A DNA stretch of 34,575 nt. Source: Bacteroides fluxus YIT 12057. GTDB taxonomy: Bacteria > Bacteroidota > Bacteroidia > Bacteroidales > Bacteroidaceae. A program made the position numbers and the translations under genes. The stretch is from assembly GCF_000195635.1 (NCBI RefSeq), contig NZ_GL882697.1, positions 1 to 34,575 on the forward strand, in the 5' to 3' direction. The notes below the pieces were generated by a model, which was not told where the DNA came from, ran no database searches, and saw only the letters and a list, made by a program, of their open reading frames with translations. Shown piece by piece: positions 1-6,299 of this stretch; the stretch's first letter is position 1, and each line of letters opens with the position of its first letter.

Positions 1-27
1 AAATACAAAATCCCTCAGGTTTTTACG

Positions 28-52
28 TTGACCCCTTTTTGAGGTCTTTTTT
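28..52 (+). terminator. Weak terminator-like hairpin
   Basis: A six-base stem with one mismatch (GACCCC against GAGGTC, loop TTTTT) is followed by six T residues on the plus strand. It would end transcription coming from outside the window. The stem is short, so the call is tentative. Confidence 0.3.
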
Positions 53-69
53 CTGTCGTAGGCGGGTAA

Positions 70-103
70 GAAAAAAGCCCCTTAAACCATTGGTTTAAAG
101 AGC
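70..103 (-). terminator. Strong intrinsic terminator, probably of a tRNA gene
   Basis: Read on the minus strand, a 12-bp stem (GCTCTTTAAACC with GGTTTAAGGGGC, two G-T wobbles, loop AAT) is followed by six T residues. It lies about 40 bases beyond the tRNA-like 3' end at 142-163, the place expected for a tRNA gene terminator. No protein gene on that strand ends nearby, which supports the idea that it belongs to a host tRNA gene whose body has been separated from it. Confidence 0.65.
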
Positions 104-141
104 TTTGTCTTAGTTTGTCGGAGTATTTTCATTTCTCCTAA

Positions 142-163
142 GTGATCCGCTTGGGGCTCGAAC
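142..163 (-). other. tRNA-like 3' end; possible ICE attachment site
   Basis: The minus strand reads like a tRNA 3' end: a T-loop TTCGAGC preceded by G, then CCCAA, then GCGGATC and A as acceptor strand and discriminator base. The sequence 5' of it (positions 164-250) has no matching T-stem, anticodon arm or D arm, so there is no complete tRNA. A bare 3' end followed by a terminator is the usual footprint of a tyrosine-recombinase element integrated in a tRNA gene, at the junction away from the intact gene. If so, the host chromosome lies to the left and the element to the right. The tRNA identity cannot be given. Confidence 0.4.
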
Positions 164-286
164 TATAAGTTTTATCCAGCTAATAATCAATCATTTATCA
201 AATAGTCCTAATCTTAGTCCACCTATTTCGTCTGAATTTGGCTTCTATGTTTTACACAAATAGAACTCTTGTTTTTATATGCCAAA

Positions 287-338
287 GATACGATTTTTCT
301 TTGGAACTTCAACCATGATGAACCGGAAAAATCGTATC
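287..338. repeat. 13-bp perfect inverted repeat in non-coding element end
   Basis: The 13-base arm at 287-299 (GATACGATTTTTC) is repeated as its exact complement at 326-338, with a 26-base spacer. A smaller hairpin (CCAAAGA with TCTTTGG, 282-304) overlaps the left arm, so two alternative folds are possible. The rest of 164-376 contains no convincing gene. Its position between the presumed attachment site and the first gene would suit a recombinase or excisionase binding site, or a terminator for the HTH operon that ends at 377; the sequence does not decide. Confidence 0.5.
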
Positions 339-376
339 CTTGAATCTTTCTTTCACTTCGTATTGCAACGGATTTT

Positions 377-670
377 CTATTTAAAAGCTTCTTGTCTGTT
401 TCTTTCCAGAAGCTCCTCTATATCGGATTCCCGGTACAGAATCTTGCCTCCTATCTGATAGTAAGGCACAAGTCCATTGTTCCTGTACTCCTGTAAGGTT
501 CTTCTTGACAGTTTCAGATATTGGCTTAATTCTGCATCAGTCATATACCGTTGTCCGTTCAACAGGGGGCGTTTCTCTTTAAGGGCTGATTCCAGTGCAA
601 TTAAAGTTTCCTTTAGCCTTTGGTAGAACTGAACGATGCGTTCATTGTCTCCGGTAATTAACTTGCTCAT
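377..670 (-). CDS. Small MerR-like (HTH_17) DNA-binding protein
   Basis: The 97-aa protein has an N-terminal helical segment and a C-terminal excisionase-like winged helix-turn-helix (about residues 42-92: YMTDAELSQYLKLSRRTLQE, then a basic wing ending in YRESDIEELL). Such proteins occur in pairs in Bacteroidales ICEs and plausibly act as excision or transfer regulators. Its start overlaps the stop of the upstream HTH gene by 4 bp (ATGA), which implies translational coupling. Its role here is inferred from fold and position only. Confidence 0.8.
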   Translation of the reverse strand: MSKLITGDNERIVQFYQRLKETLIALESALKEKRPLLNGQRYMTDAELSQYLKLSRRTLQEYRNNGLVPYYQIGGKILYRESDIEELLERNRQEAFK

Positions 671-948
671 CTTTTTACGCTGTGTTTATTTATATACTTT
701 TGGATATCTTCTCGCTTGTAATAGACTTTCCGTTCCAGCTGGGTATATGCGATTTGTCCGGTGTCTCTCAGATTTTGCAGTGTCCGGAGAGATACGTTCA
801 ATATCAGACATGCCTCTTGGTTGTCAATCCATTCACCGATGGCTTTTGGGGACGTACTTTCCAGCAGACGGTCAATCCTGTCCAGAAATTGATTCAATTC
901 CCGGATACTCTTCTCGTAAGCATTTGCTTCCATACCTATGATTTCCAT
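667..948 (-). CDS. Small MerR-like (HTH_17) DNA-binding protein, first gene of a two-gene operon
   Basis: The protein has a coiled N-terminus (NQFLDRIDRLLES) and an excisionase-like HTH (WIDNQEACLILNVSLRTLQN, wing with VYYKREDIQKYI). An ATG at 990 would extend it, but a well-spaced Bacteroides promoter (-33 TTTG at 1005-1002, -7 TACATTTG at 981-974) lies inside that extension and predicts transcription from about 967. I therefore start at 948 (MEIIGMEAN), giving 93 aa; 933 is also possible because a weak ribosome-binding sequence (ATAGGT) precedes it. It overlaps the next HTH gene by 4 bp. Probable ICE regulator or recombination directionality factor. Confidence 0.75.
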   Translation of the reverse strand: MEIIGMEANAYEKSIRELNQFLDRIDRLLESTSPKAIGEWIDNQEACLILNVSLRTLQNLRDTGQIAYTQLERKVYYKREDIQKYINKHSVKR

Positions 949-973
949 ATAAATCGATTTTTGGGGTTTGATA

Positions 974-1005
974 CAAATGTAACAATTCATTGCAGCTGAT
1001 TCAAA
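974..1005 (-). promoter_or_regulatory. Bacteroides-type promoter for the HTH operon
   Basis: On the minus strand, TTTG (1005-1002) is followed after 20 bases by TACATTTG (981-974). This matches the established Bacteroides consensus (-33 TTTG, 19-21 bases, -7 TAnnTTTG). The predicted start of transcription near 967 lies just ahead of the chosen start codon. The tandem 10-bp repeats lie directly upstream of the -33 element. Confidence 0.7.
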
Positions 1006-1014
1006 CCTGCGTCG

Positions 1015-1044
1015 TCAGATGGCATCAGGTGTCTTCAGATGTCA
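1015..1044. repeat. Three tandem 10-bp repeats (operator-like), copy A
   Basis: Three decamers of the form RTCAGATGKC follow one another without gaps: GTCAGATGGC, ATCAGGTGTC and TTCAGATGTC. The core CAGRTG recurs exactly every 10 bases, one DNA turn, so a protein binding each unit would sit on one face of the helix. The array lies just upstream of the -33 element of the minus-strand HTH promoter. The same array occurs at 10355-10384 upstream of the DUF3945-topB operon. Confidence 0.75.
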
Positions 1045-1050
1045 GGCAGG

Positions 1051-1089
1051 CTGTAAACCGGTTTACAGAAAGGGTTTACAAGGTTTACA
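1051..1089. promoter_or_regulatory. GGTTTACA operator cluster with an 18-bp perfect palindrome
   Basis: CTGTAAACCGGTTTACAG at 1051-1068 is a perfect palindrome. Its half-site GGTTTACA (1060-1067) recurs as direct copies at 1073-1080 and 1082-1089. The cluster lies between the divergent HTH genes, so it could control both; the obvious candidate binders are the HTH proteins encoded on either side. The binding protein is an inference. The remainder of 1090-1266 is AT-rich leader without a clear gene. Confidence 0.6.
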
Positions 1090-1266
1090 CTTTTCCTTTA
1101 CACCCGGATTCCTGTTCTAAATTATATTTCATTGATTTTCAGTAATATGGTTTTAAAAGCGGATAATATCGTCCGTATTGGCACGAGATTTTCACATATA
1201 AGGGTATATACTCTTCAAGTGCGCACAACGAGGGTATCGATTTATTCACTTTAAAACGCATGGATT

Positions 1267-1560
1267 ATGTCATACATTGATAATGAGATACTCGAAAGAC
1301 TGATCGGGACAATGGTGGAAGGCTTTGCCCGTATTGAGAAAAAACTGGATCAGATGAACCGTCTGAAGGAATGCATGAACGGTGACAGACTGCTGGACAA
1401 CGTGGATCTGGCTGAACTGCTGGGTGTGTCGCAGCGTACACTGGCCCGTTACCGGAAGGAGGGCAAGATCAAATATTATTCCGTGGAGAAGAACGGAAAA
1501 TCCTTCTATCTGGCCTCTGAAATACAGGAATTCCTGCTCCTTCGCGGCAAGAGGACATAA
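1267..1560 (+). CDS. Small MerR-like (HTH_17) DNA-binding protein, divergent
   Basis: This 97-aa protein resembles the two minus-strand HTH proteins. A helical N-terminus (GFARIEKKLDQMNRLK) leads into an excisionase-like HTH (about residues 43-93: LLDNVDLAELLGVSQRTLAR, wing with SFYLASEIQEFL). It is the only plus-strand gene in the ICE backbone part of the window, is transcribed away from the operator cluster, and converges on the PRTRC genes. It is likely an ICE regulator or excision factor. No strong ribosome-binding site precedes the ATG. Confidence 0.8.
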   Translation: MSYIDNEILERLIGTMVEGFARIEKKLDQMNRLKECMNGDRLLDNVDLAELLGVSQRTLARYRKEGKIKYYSVEKNGKSFYLASEIQEFLLLRGKRT

Positions 1561-1651
1561 CTGAAGCAGCCGAAACTTTCAGACAGTTGCCCCGGACCAG
1601 GATGACTGACCATTCAACTTTTTCAAGGGAAAGCCAGTCCGGTATGGGGCT

Positions 1652-2437
1652 TCATACCGGAATTCCTGTTGTCTTCATCGAGTCCAGGTTCACATAGGCA
1701 CCCCGATAGGCAGTTTTCCCTTCCTTGAACATTTTCCATAACAGATTGCAGCCGATGTGTGCCAGTGTAGAATTGATGAACAGGTCCTGCTTGCCGAGTG
1801 CTTCCGCCAGAGAACAGCTTGGACCGGAATCCACCTCACGTACCTGTGAATAGTCCACCTCTTCCGTAATGACATTCATTCTGGGAACGGGTATGTATTC
1901 CTGTGAAGAAGGCTGGACAATCTTCTCCCGCAGTGTGCCTACAAGCACCTGTCCCTTTGTCTGGCTGTTTCCGAAGTCCATCCAGTACAGGGGAGTCCGG
2001 TGATCAACAGGTCCCTTTCCGCTGAGGCCTTTCAGGAACTTCCACAGGGCCAGCCGGGAGCGTACATTGTCGGTGCAGGTGATGAACAGGTTGGCCGTTT
2101 CCATTTCCTCCTTCTGCCGGACATCCGGATAGCGTTTTGCTTCTGCCGACCAGCTATAGCCGAAGAAATGGTTGATGCGGGTGACCAGGGCCGTTGCCTT
2201 GTTCAGTCCCAGTTCCGTCTCGCTGAAAAGCTGGCGCCCGATGTTGGCTGTACTCACTGTATCCGGATCGAATACAGTCACATGCAGTCCCGGATGCCCC
2301 AATGCCCGGAGCGCCATGCTCATGCGTGCCAGGTTGGTGATGACCTGCGAGCCGGTCCCTCCCGCTCCGATGACGAAGACGGTGACCGGATGGTGGGGAT
2401 TCAGCAGGTAGTTTTCGGTAAAATGTACTTTTTTCAT
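1652..2437 (-). CDS. PRTRC system ThiF-family protein
   Basis: The 261-aa protein has the ThiF/E1-like adenylating fold: a Rossmann motif near the N-terminus (VFVIGAGGTGSQVITNLAR, about residues 20-38), the acidic strand FDPDTVSTANIGRQ that binds ATP in E1-like enzymes, and a conserved CTDN turn near residue 120. E1-like proteins adenylate a carboxyl end of a partner; the PRTRC substrate is not known. A possible catalytic cysteine lies in GPSCSL (about residue 207). Its start overlaps the stop of the PRTRC B gene by 4 bp (ATGA), so it is the last gene of the cassette. PRTRC (ParB-related, ThiF-related cassette) is a plasmid and ICE gene set of unknown function. Confidence 0.85.
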   Translation of the reverse strand: MKKVHFTENYLLNPHHPVTVFVIGAGGTGSQVITNLARMSMALRALGHPGLHVTVFDPDTVSTANIGRQLFSETELGLNKATALVTRINHFFGYSWSAEAKRYPDVRQKEEMETANLFITCTDNVRSRLALWKFLKGLSGKGPVDHRTPLYWMDFGNSQTKGQVLVGTLREKIVQPSSQEYIPVPRMNVITEEVDYSQVREVDSGPSCSLAEALGKQDLFINSTLAHIGCNLLWKMFKEGKTAYRGAYVNLDSMKTTGIPV

Positions 2438-3135
2438 GGCAGGATATCTTTTAGCTGTTTGTTGAACGGTCTCAGCTCGTTCATGTCAAAAGGTTGGTTT
2501 CTCGCATTTTCTGTCACCGTGACCAGATTCAACACGGTAGGATTTTGTCTGCCGCCCAGATGGACGAATTCCGTCAGCCAGAATCGCTTCTCCCAATATT
2601 CCATCAGGGAAAGAAAGGACGGGTTCTGCGGCTTTTCCAACGAACAGGAACCCAGACATACGCTGGAACCCGTCACATTGAAGAAAGGGGCCAGGTACAG
2701 AGGTGTCTTTCCGGTCGGCTTCTTTCCCTTGAAGGCATAGACGTCCATCCGCTCGCTGCGGATGTGGTAGATGATGCCCGGCACATGGAACACACCGTCC
2801 GGGATGTTCAGCTGCTTGTGGAAGAACATCTGTCTTTTGCCCGGCGGGTTGTACCAGATATATTCCTCCTGTCCTTTTCTCGGATTGCAGGCCAGCAGGT
2901 TCTCGGGAAGGACGCCTGCCGGTATTCCGCTCATTTCTTCCGTATAGGATTCCATCAGGGCGTTCATGAACTCATAGGTCACCGGCATCCCGGCCCCCAT
3001 CTGTCCGTTTTTGTGGATGGGGCGGAGTTCCAGGAAATATTCCGTACTGTTTGTTCTACATTCGTCACACCGATAGGCAATGAGAGCCGCTTTCGGTGTG
3101 AGGATGCGCTGTATCTTTTGAGTCAGTTCATTCAT
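2434..3135 (-). CDS. PRTRC system protein B
   Basis: The 233-aa protein is soluble with no signal peptide. It lies just upstream of and overlaps the ThiF gene, the usual place of PRTRC protein B, and carries the features I associate with that family (YIWYNPPGKRQMFF in the middle; a C-terminal region with FWLTEFVHLGGRQNPTVLNL). Biochemical role unknown. The start is 3 bases downstream of the preceding stop, so it is translationally coupled to it. Confidence 0.75.
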   Translation of the reverse strand: MNELTQKIQRILTPKAALIAYRCDECRTNSTEYFLELRPIHKNGQMGAGMPVTYEFMNALMESYTEEMSGIPAGVLPENLLACNPRKGQEEYIWYNPPGKRQMFFHKQLNIPDGVFHVPGIIYHIRSERMDVYAFKGKKPTGKTPLYLAPFFNVTGSSVCLGSCSLEKPQNPSFLSLMEYWEKRFWLTEFVHLGGRQNPTVLNLVTVTENARNQPFDMNELRPFNKQLKDILP

Positions 3136-3138
3136 GAT

Positions 3139-4251
3139 TCAGTCATTTAGTCGGTTGGCAATATAATCCATGAAACGGGAAAGCCACTTTGCGAAGCGTT
3201 CCGGAAAATCGTCCGGTGGAAGCGGCTTTTCAGTTTGGGGTGTGATCAGCAGACCGGATACCGGAGTGAGACAGTAGGTCTCCTGGCTGTCCGAGGTGAA
3301 ATGGCTTTCCAGCTCATCTATCAGTTCGTCCTCATTGGAATAGGTCAGCAGAATCTGGTATTCCATCGGAATCGGCATGAAGTCCGGCTCTTCCTCGCTG
3401 TGCCAGTCGTATTCATAGTCCATGATGCACGGACTGGAAGCTGCGATGAAAGGCAGGCCTTCCCGGATCAGTTCCAGCAACCCGCCCTCTGCTTTCGTGG
3501 CCGGGACATACTGCCGTACCTGTTCTTCGAGGTTGCGGCAGAAAGCACGGGACCGCATCCGCTTCAGGCACCGGCTGATCTTCCCTTCGCTGTAGGAACG
3601 GAAAATCCGGCTCTTTTCCCGCTGTCGTTTCAGTTCGTCCCGGTCCATTATCTCTTCCAGGTAGCAGTCCAGACCGCATTCGGCCATTTCAAAATAGGGT
3701 GTATCCGTAATGTCCTGCATCCGGTGGTGACGGATGAAGCGTCTGATGAATTCCAGCACAATCCTTTTCAATGTCCCGTGCAGCTTTTCCGTAAAGTTCA
3801 CCGGCAGCCAGAACAGGGTATAGTCCGGCCAGGAATGGTACCGGTAGATGCAGAACTGAAGCTGTCCCTTCCGTACCTCCAGATTGACATGGTCGGTCAG
3901 GGAAGCATCCAGCACCTGGTACAGCCGGCAGATTTTTTCCCTCGGGGAAGCTTTCGACGGCGGAGTGTATGGCAGCTCCATTTCCAGGAGCTGCACATAG
4001 TTCAATGCTGAACGGTAGAGATAGTCAAAGCTCTCTTCCGTGGTCAGGTTTACTCTTCCGCGATAGGTTTCCGTATACAGGTCCGGAGCGATGGGCTGCA
4101 GTGTCCTGTTCAGAAAACCGTAAGGCTTCCGGCGGGCGGGAGCTTTCTGCGTCCGGACTGTCTGATGCCCCGGCTTATGTCCGCCTTTCCCAGTTCCGAC
4201 AGGATAAGGGAAGCGAGATTCTGCATGGCCTGCGCTGTAAGTGGTGTACAT
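3139..4251 (-). CDS. Probable PRTRC system protein F
   Basis: This 370-aa soluble protein lies between PRTRC C and PRTRC B, where protein F is normally found in Bacteroidetes cassettes. It begins with a basic, unstructured stretch (about residues 15-45), followed by a helical body rich in Arg, Glu and Tyr. I see no known catalytic motif. The assignment to F rests mainly on gene order and length. Confidence 0.6.
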   Translation of the reverse strand: MYTTYSAGHAESRFPYPVGTGKGGHKPGHQTVRTQKAPARRKPYGFLNRTLQPIAPDLYTETYRGRVNLTTEESFDYLYRSALNYVQLLEMELPYTPPSKASPREKICRLYQVLDASLTDHVNLEVRKGQLQFCIYRYHSWPDYTLFWLPVNFTEKLHGTLKRIVLEFIRRFIRHHRMQDITDTPYFEMAECGLDCYLEEIMDRDELKRQREKSRIFRSYSEGKISRCLKRMRSRAFCRNLEEQVRQYVPATKAEGGLLELIREGLPFIAASSPCIMDYEYDWHSEEEPDFMPIPMEYQILLTYSNEDELIDELESHFTSDSQETYCLTPVSGLLITPQTEKPLPPDDFPERFAKWLSRFMDYIANRLND

Positions 4252-4286
4252 GGTCGTCTGTTTTTGGATGGTTTCGTTTTCATGGC

Positions 4287-4508
4287 TTATCCCTTTACTC
4301 CGATGGTGGTCTTGAATTCATAGACCGCCCGGTCGTCCTCAATTTCCGGTCCGTGTACCGATGCGGTGGTCAGTTCCGGATAGTTCATGGAATAGAAATC
4401 CATCACTTCTGCCGGTGACAGGTTGCTGTCCGGGTCATCCAGCAGCAGTTCGTTGCCATTCTTTTTCATCTTGAATACTCTGTTCATTCCTTTAATTTCA
4501 AGTGCCAT
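4287..4508 (-). CDS. PRTRC system protein C
   Basis: The 73-aa protein matches the small PRTRC protein C type: a short beta-rich N-terminus (MALEIKGMNRVFKMKKNGNE), the motif DPDSNLSPAEVMDFYSMNYP and a C-terminal strand ending TTIGVKG. This looks ubiquitin-like or ThiS-like in size and ends near a Gly pair, which would fit partnership with the ThiF protein encoded downstream, but that link is inference. The gene lies 30 bases after the stop of PRTRC E. Confidence 0.8.
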   Translation of the reverse strand: MALEIKGMNRVFKMKKNGNELLLDDPDSNLSPAEVMDFYSMNYPELTTASVHGPEIEDDRAVYEFKTTIGVKG

Positions 4509-4538
4509 ATCCTTTATCGTTTTATGTTAGACATTTGT

Positions 4539-5555
4539 TCAGCAATACACCATTTCAGCCTGCTGCGCCTGGTCTCTCATCCTGTATTCTTCCGGAAAAT
4601 CCAGGTATTCCGCATAGGGGTCTTCCCTGAGCAGTTCCCGGTCATCCTCCTCTTCGGGGTCAAAACCGAAACTGTCAAAAGACTGCTGCCCGTTGGGATA
4701 CGGGTAATTCTCTCCGGCGAAACCCGTTTCAGGCGTAACCGGTTGCAGACCGTTTGTACGGGGCTGGCCGGTCATGCCCGGCTGCCGGTTCACGCCATGC
4801 TGTCCCGCTGCCGGATGATGCTGTTGGGGAGGAAAGATTGCGGGCTGAACCGTCGGTTGTCTGAAACCGCTTCTGTCTGTTGTCCGTACAGCCGGCTGGG
4901 ATGGTTCCGGCTGGTTATAGACTGTAGAGGAAACAGCCTGTTGGGGAGCCGACTGTGGAACAGATTGTGGAGCAGCTGGTTGTATTCCATTTTCCGGCTG
5001 GCTAGTCCGGGTTGCCGTCGGTTGCGCTTCCGGTGACATTCCCGCAAACAGGCTGCCTTCATCCGCCTTTTTCTGTACTTCTTTCATCCGGCTGTCGATT
5101 TCGCCCTGCTTCTCACCGGGAGCCAATGCCCGGGCCTGCCGGAGCCAGGTAAGCGTTTCCTGGTATTTGGCGTTCTTGAAGGCATCGTCCGCCTTGGTCA
5201 GCAGCTTCTCCATCTTCTCCCGCTTTTCACGGGCTTCCTTGCTTTCCGCAGGCGCACTGCCCTTGCCGTTTTTACCGCTTGCCGCAGCCTGGGTTGCTTG
5301 CTTCTCAAAATTCTCTGCATTGACCAGCAGCCCCTGCACCTTCTGCAAGGGCTGCATGATGGCCTGCAGGAAAGCGCTGTCCAGCTCGTACGGATTCCCG
5401 CTCAGCACCAGCGGTACCATTTTCTGCTGGACCTCTTCTTTCAGGCTGTTCCGTCTCGGCATGACTGCCACACTCAGTTTATCCTCCACTTTGCGGATGT
5501 GGATGCTCAGGTCTATACCCGGAGTCATCATCTGGTAAATCGTTTGAAAAAACAT
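4539..5555 (-). CDS. PRTRC system protein E
   Basis: The 338-aa protein starts with the conserved PRTRC E region (MFFQTIYQMMTPGIDLSIHI, about residues 1-85, including MPRRNSLKEE and PLVLSGNPYELD). A charged helical segment follows (about 90-170), then a long low-complexity region rich in Gln, Pro, Ser and Thr (about 175-290) and an acidic tail. Only the N-terminal part is likely to be folded. It is the first recognisable PRTRC gene of the run E-C-F-B-ThiF. Confidence 0.8.
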   Translation of the reverse strand: MFFQTIYQMMTPGIDLSIHIRKVEDKLSVAVMPRRNSLKEEVQQKMVPLVLSGNPYELDSAFLQAIMQPLQKVQGLLVNAENFEKQATQAAASGKNGKGSAPAESKEAREKREKMEKLLTKADDAFKNAKYQETLTWLRQARALAPGEKQGEIDSRMKEVQKKADEGSLFAGMSPEAQPTATRTSQPENGIQPAAPQSVPQSAPQQAVSSTVYNQPEPSQPAVRTTDRSGFRQPTVQPAIFPPQQHHPAAGQHGVNRQPGMTGQPRTNGLQPVTPETGFAGENYPYPNGQQSFDSFGFDPEEEDDRELLREDPYAEYLDFPEEYRMRDQAQQAEMVYC

Positions 5556-5575
5556 ACTGTGAAATTGTTTAGAAA

Positions 5576-5785
5576 TTATACATAGGTTTCCTTGAAGAAC
5601 TCTCTCAGAACGGCTTCCCGGTCCGGACGGCTGGCGATGCCGCGCAGTCCTTCCAGGTAATAGCCGATGCTTTTGGGTTCATCCACTGAACGTGGAACAC
5701 GTCTTTTGACCGGTCTGCTGCTGTCATTTTGGGGCCAGAGAGCCGGAGCGGCCGGAGCCTGCGGGGTGAATCGGATCGTTTCCAT
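5576..5785 (-). CDS. Small protein of unknown function
   Basis: A 69-aa soluble protein with a Pro/Ala-rich N-terminus, a basic middle (RPVKRRVPRSVDEPK) and a helical C-terminus. It lies between the small membrane protein gene and PRTRC E on the same strand with short gaps (18 and 20 bases), consistent with operon membership. No family recognised. Confidence 0.6.
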   Translation of the reverse strand: METIRFTPQAPAAPALWPQNDSSRPVKRRVPRSVDEPKSIGYYLEGLRGIASRPDREAVLREFFKETYV

Positions 5786-5803
5786 ACTTGCATAGATTGA
5801 ATG

Positions 5804-6019
5804 TTAATGAAAAAGCAGCCCGAGCACAGCCAGGACTGCCATGATTTTAACCACCAGGAACAGGAGGCTGAACAGCAGGTCCATGAGACCTCCCGTCAGC
5901 AATAGCAGGGCGATCAGTCCGATAGGGACAATCCCCTTGTTGGCCAGCAGGCAGATTCCGGTTATCAGGAACAGCGTCACGGCCTGTTTGCCTGTCTTTT
6001 CGATACGTGCTACTTTCAT
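5804..6019 (-). CDS. Small two- or three-helix membrane protein
   Basis: The 71-aa protein begins MKVARIEKTGKQAVTLFLIT and is mostly hydrophobic: about residues 13-27, 30-48 and 50-70 can span the membrane (the last including LLFLVVKIMAVLAVLGLLF). The reading frame is open to 6106, but the upstream codons run into the long palindrome and are not protein-like, so I start at 6019, preceded by an A/G-rich leader (AAAAAGAAAAACG). It appears to be the first gene of the PRTRC transcription unit. No family recognised. Confidence 0.6.
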   Translation of the reverse strand: MKVARIEKTGKQAVTLFLITGICLLANKGIVPIGLIALLLLTGGLMDLLFSLLFLVVKIMAVLAVLGLLFH

Positions 6020-6086
6020 CGTTTTTCTTTTTAAATGAATAATCCCATCGGGATGTGTTTTCCCGATTTTATAGGCCCCTGCCTTT

Positions 6087-6201
6087 TGGATTGCCGTTTT
6101 GCGCAAGGCCCGGACGGAAAAAATACCGGAGCAGAGCGAGGATGATTTTTTCCGTCCGGCCAGCCCGCAGGGCCGCCTTGCAGCAAAAGATCCGGCAATC
6201 C
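6087..6201. repeat. Long imperfect palindrome A (non-coding)
   Basis: The segment can fold on itself in four blocks: GGATTGCCG (6087-6095) with CGGCAATCC (6193-6201); TTTTG (6096-6100) with CAAAA (6184-6188); CAAGG (6103-6107) with CCTTG (6176-6180); and CCGGACGGAAAAAA (from 6109) with TTTTTTCCGTCCGG (to 6159). The right arm holds an extra small hairpin (GCCC-GCA-GGGC). It fills the gap between the topoisomerase terminator and the start of the PRTRC unit. A structured RNA leader, a DNA cruciform or a replication or transfer site are all possible. Its design resembles palindrome B at 10699-10815. Confidence 0.7.
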
Positions 6202-6248
6202 AATACCTTTGCCGCCTAAAAGCGGAAAAACAGCGCTGCTTTCAGACA

Positions 6249-6280
6249 CAAAAAAATGCAGACCCTTTCAGGCCTGCATT
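6249..6280 (-). terminator. Intrinsic terminator of the DUF3945-topB operon
   Basis: On the minus strand, a 10-bp stem (AATGCAGGCC with GGTCTGCATT, one G-T wobble, six-base loop) is followed by a run of T residues, starting 20 bases after the topoisomerase stop. It separates the topB operon from the PRTRC unit. Confidence 0.75.
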
Positions 6281-6299
6281 CCCGTTCCTTTTCGGAGCT

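Noticed and set aside
636..999. Two plus-strand open frames opposite the HTH genes
   Set aside because: They lie antisense to two well-supported HTH genes with a clear promoter and have no recognisable family.
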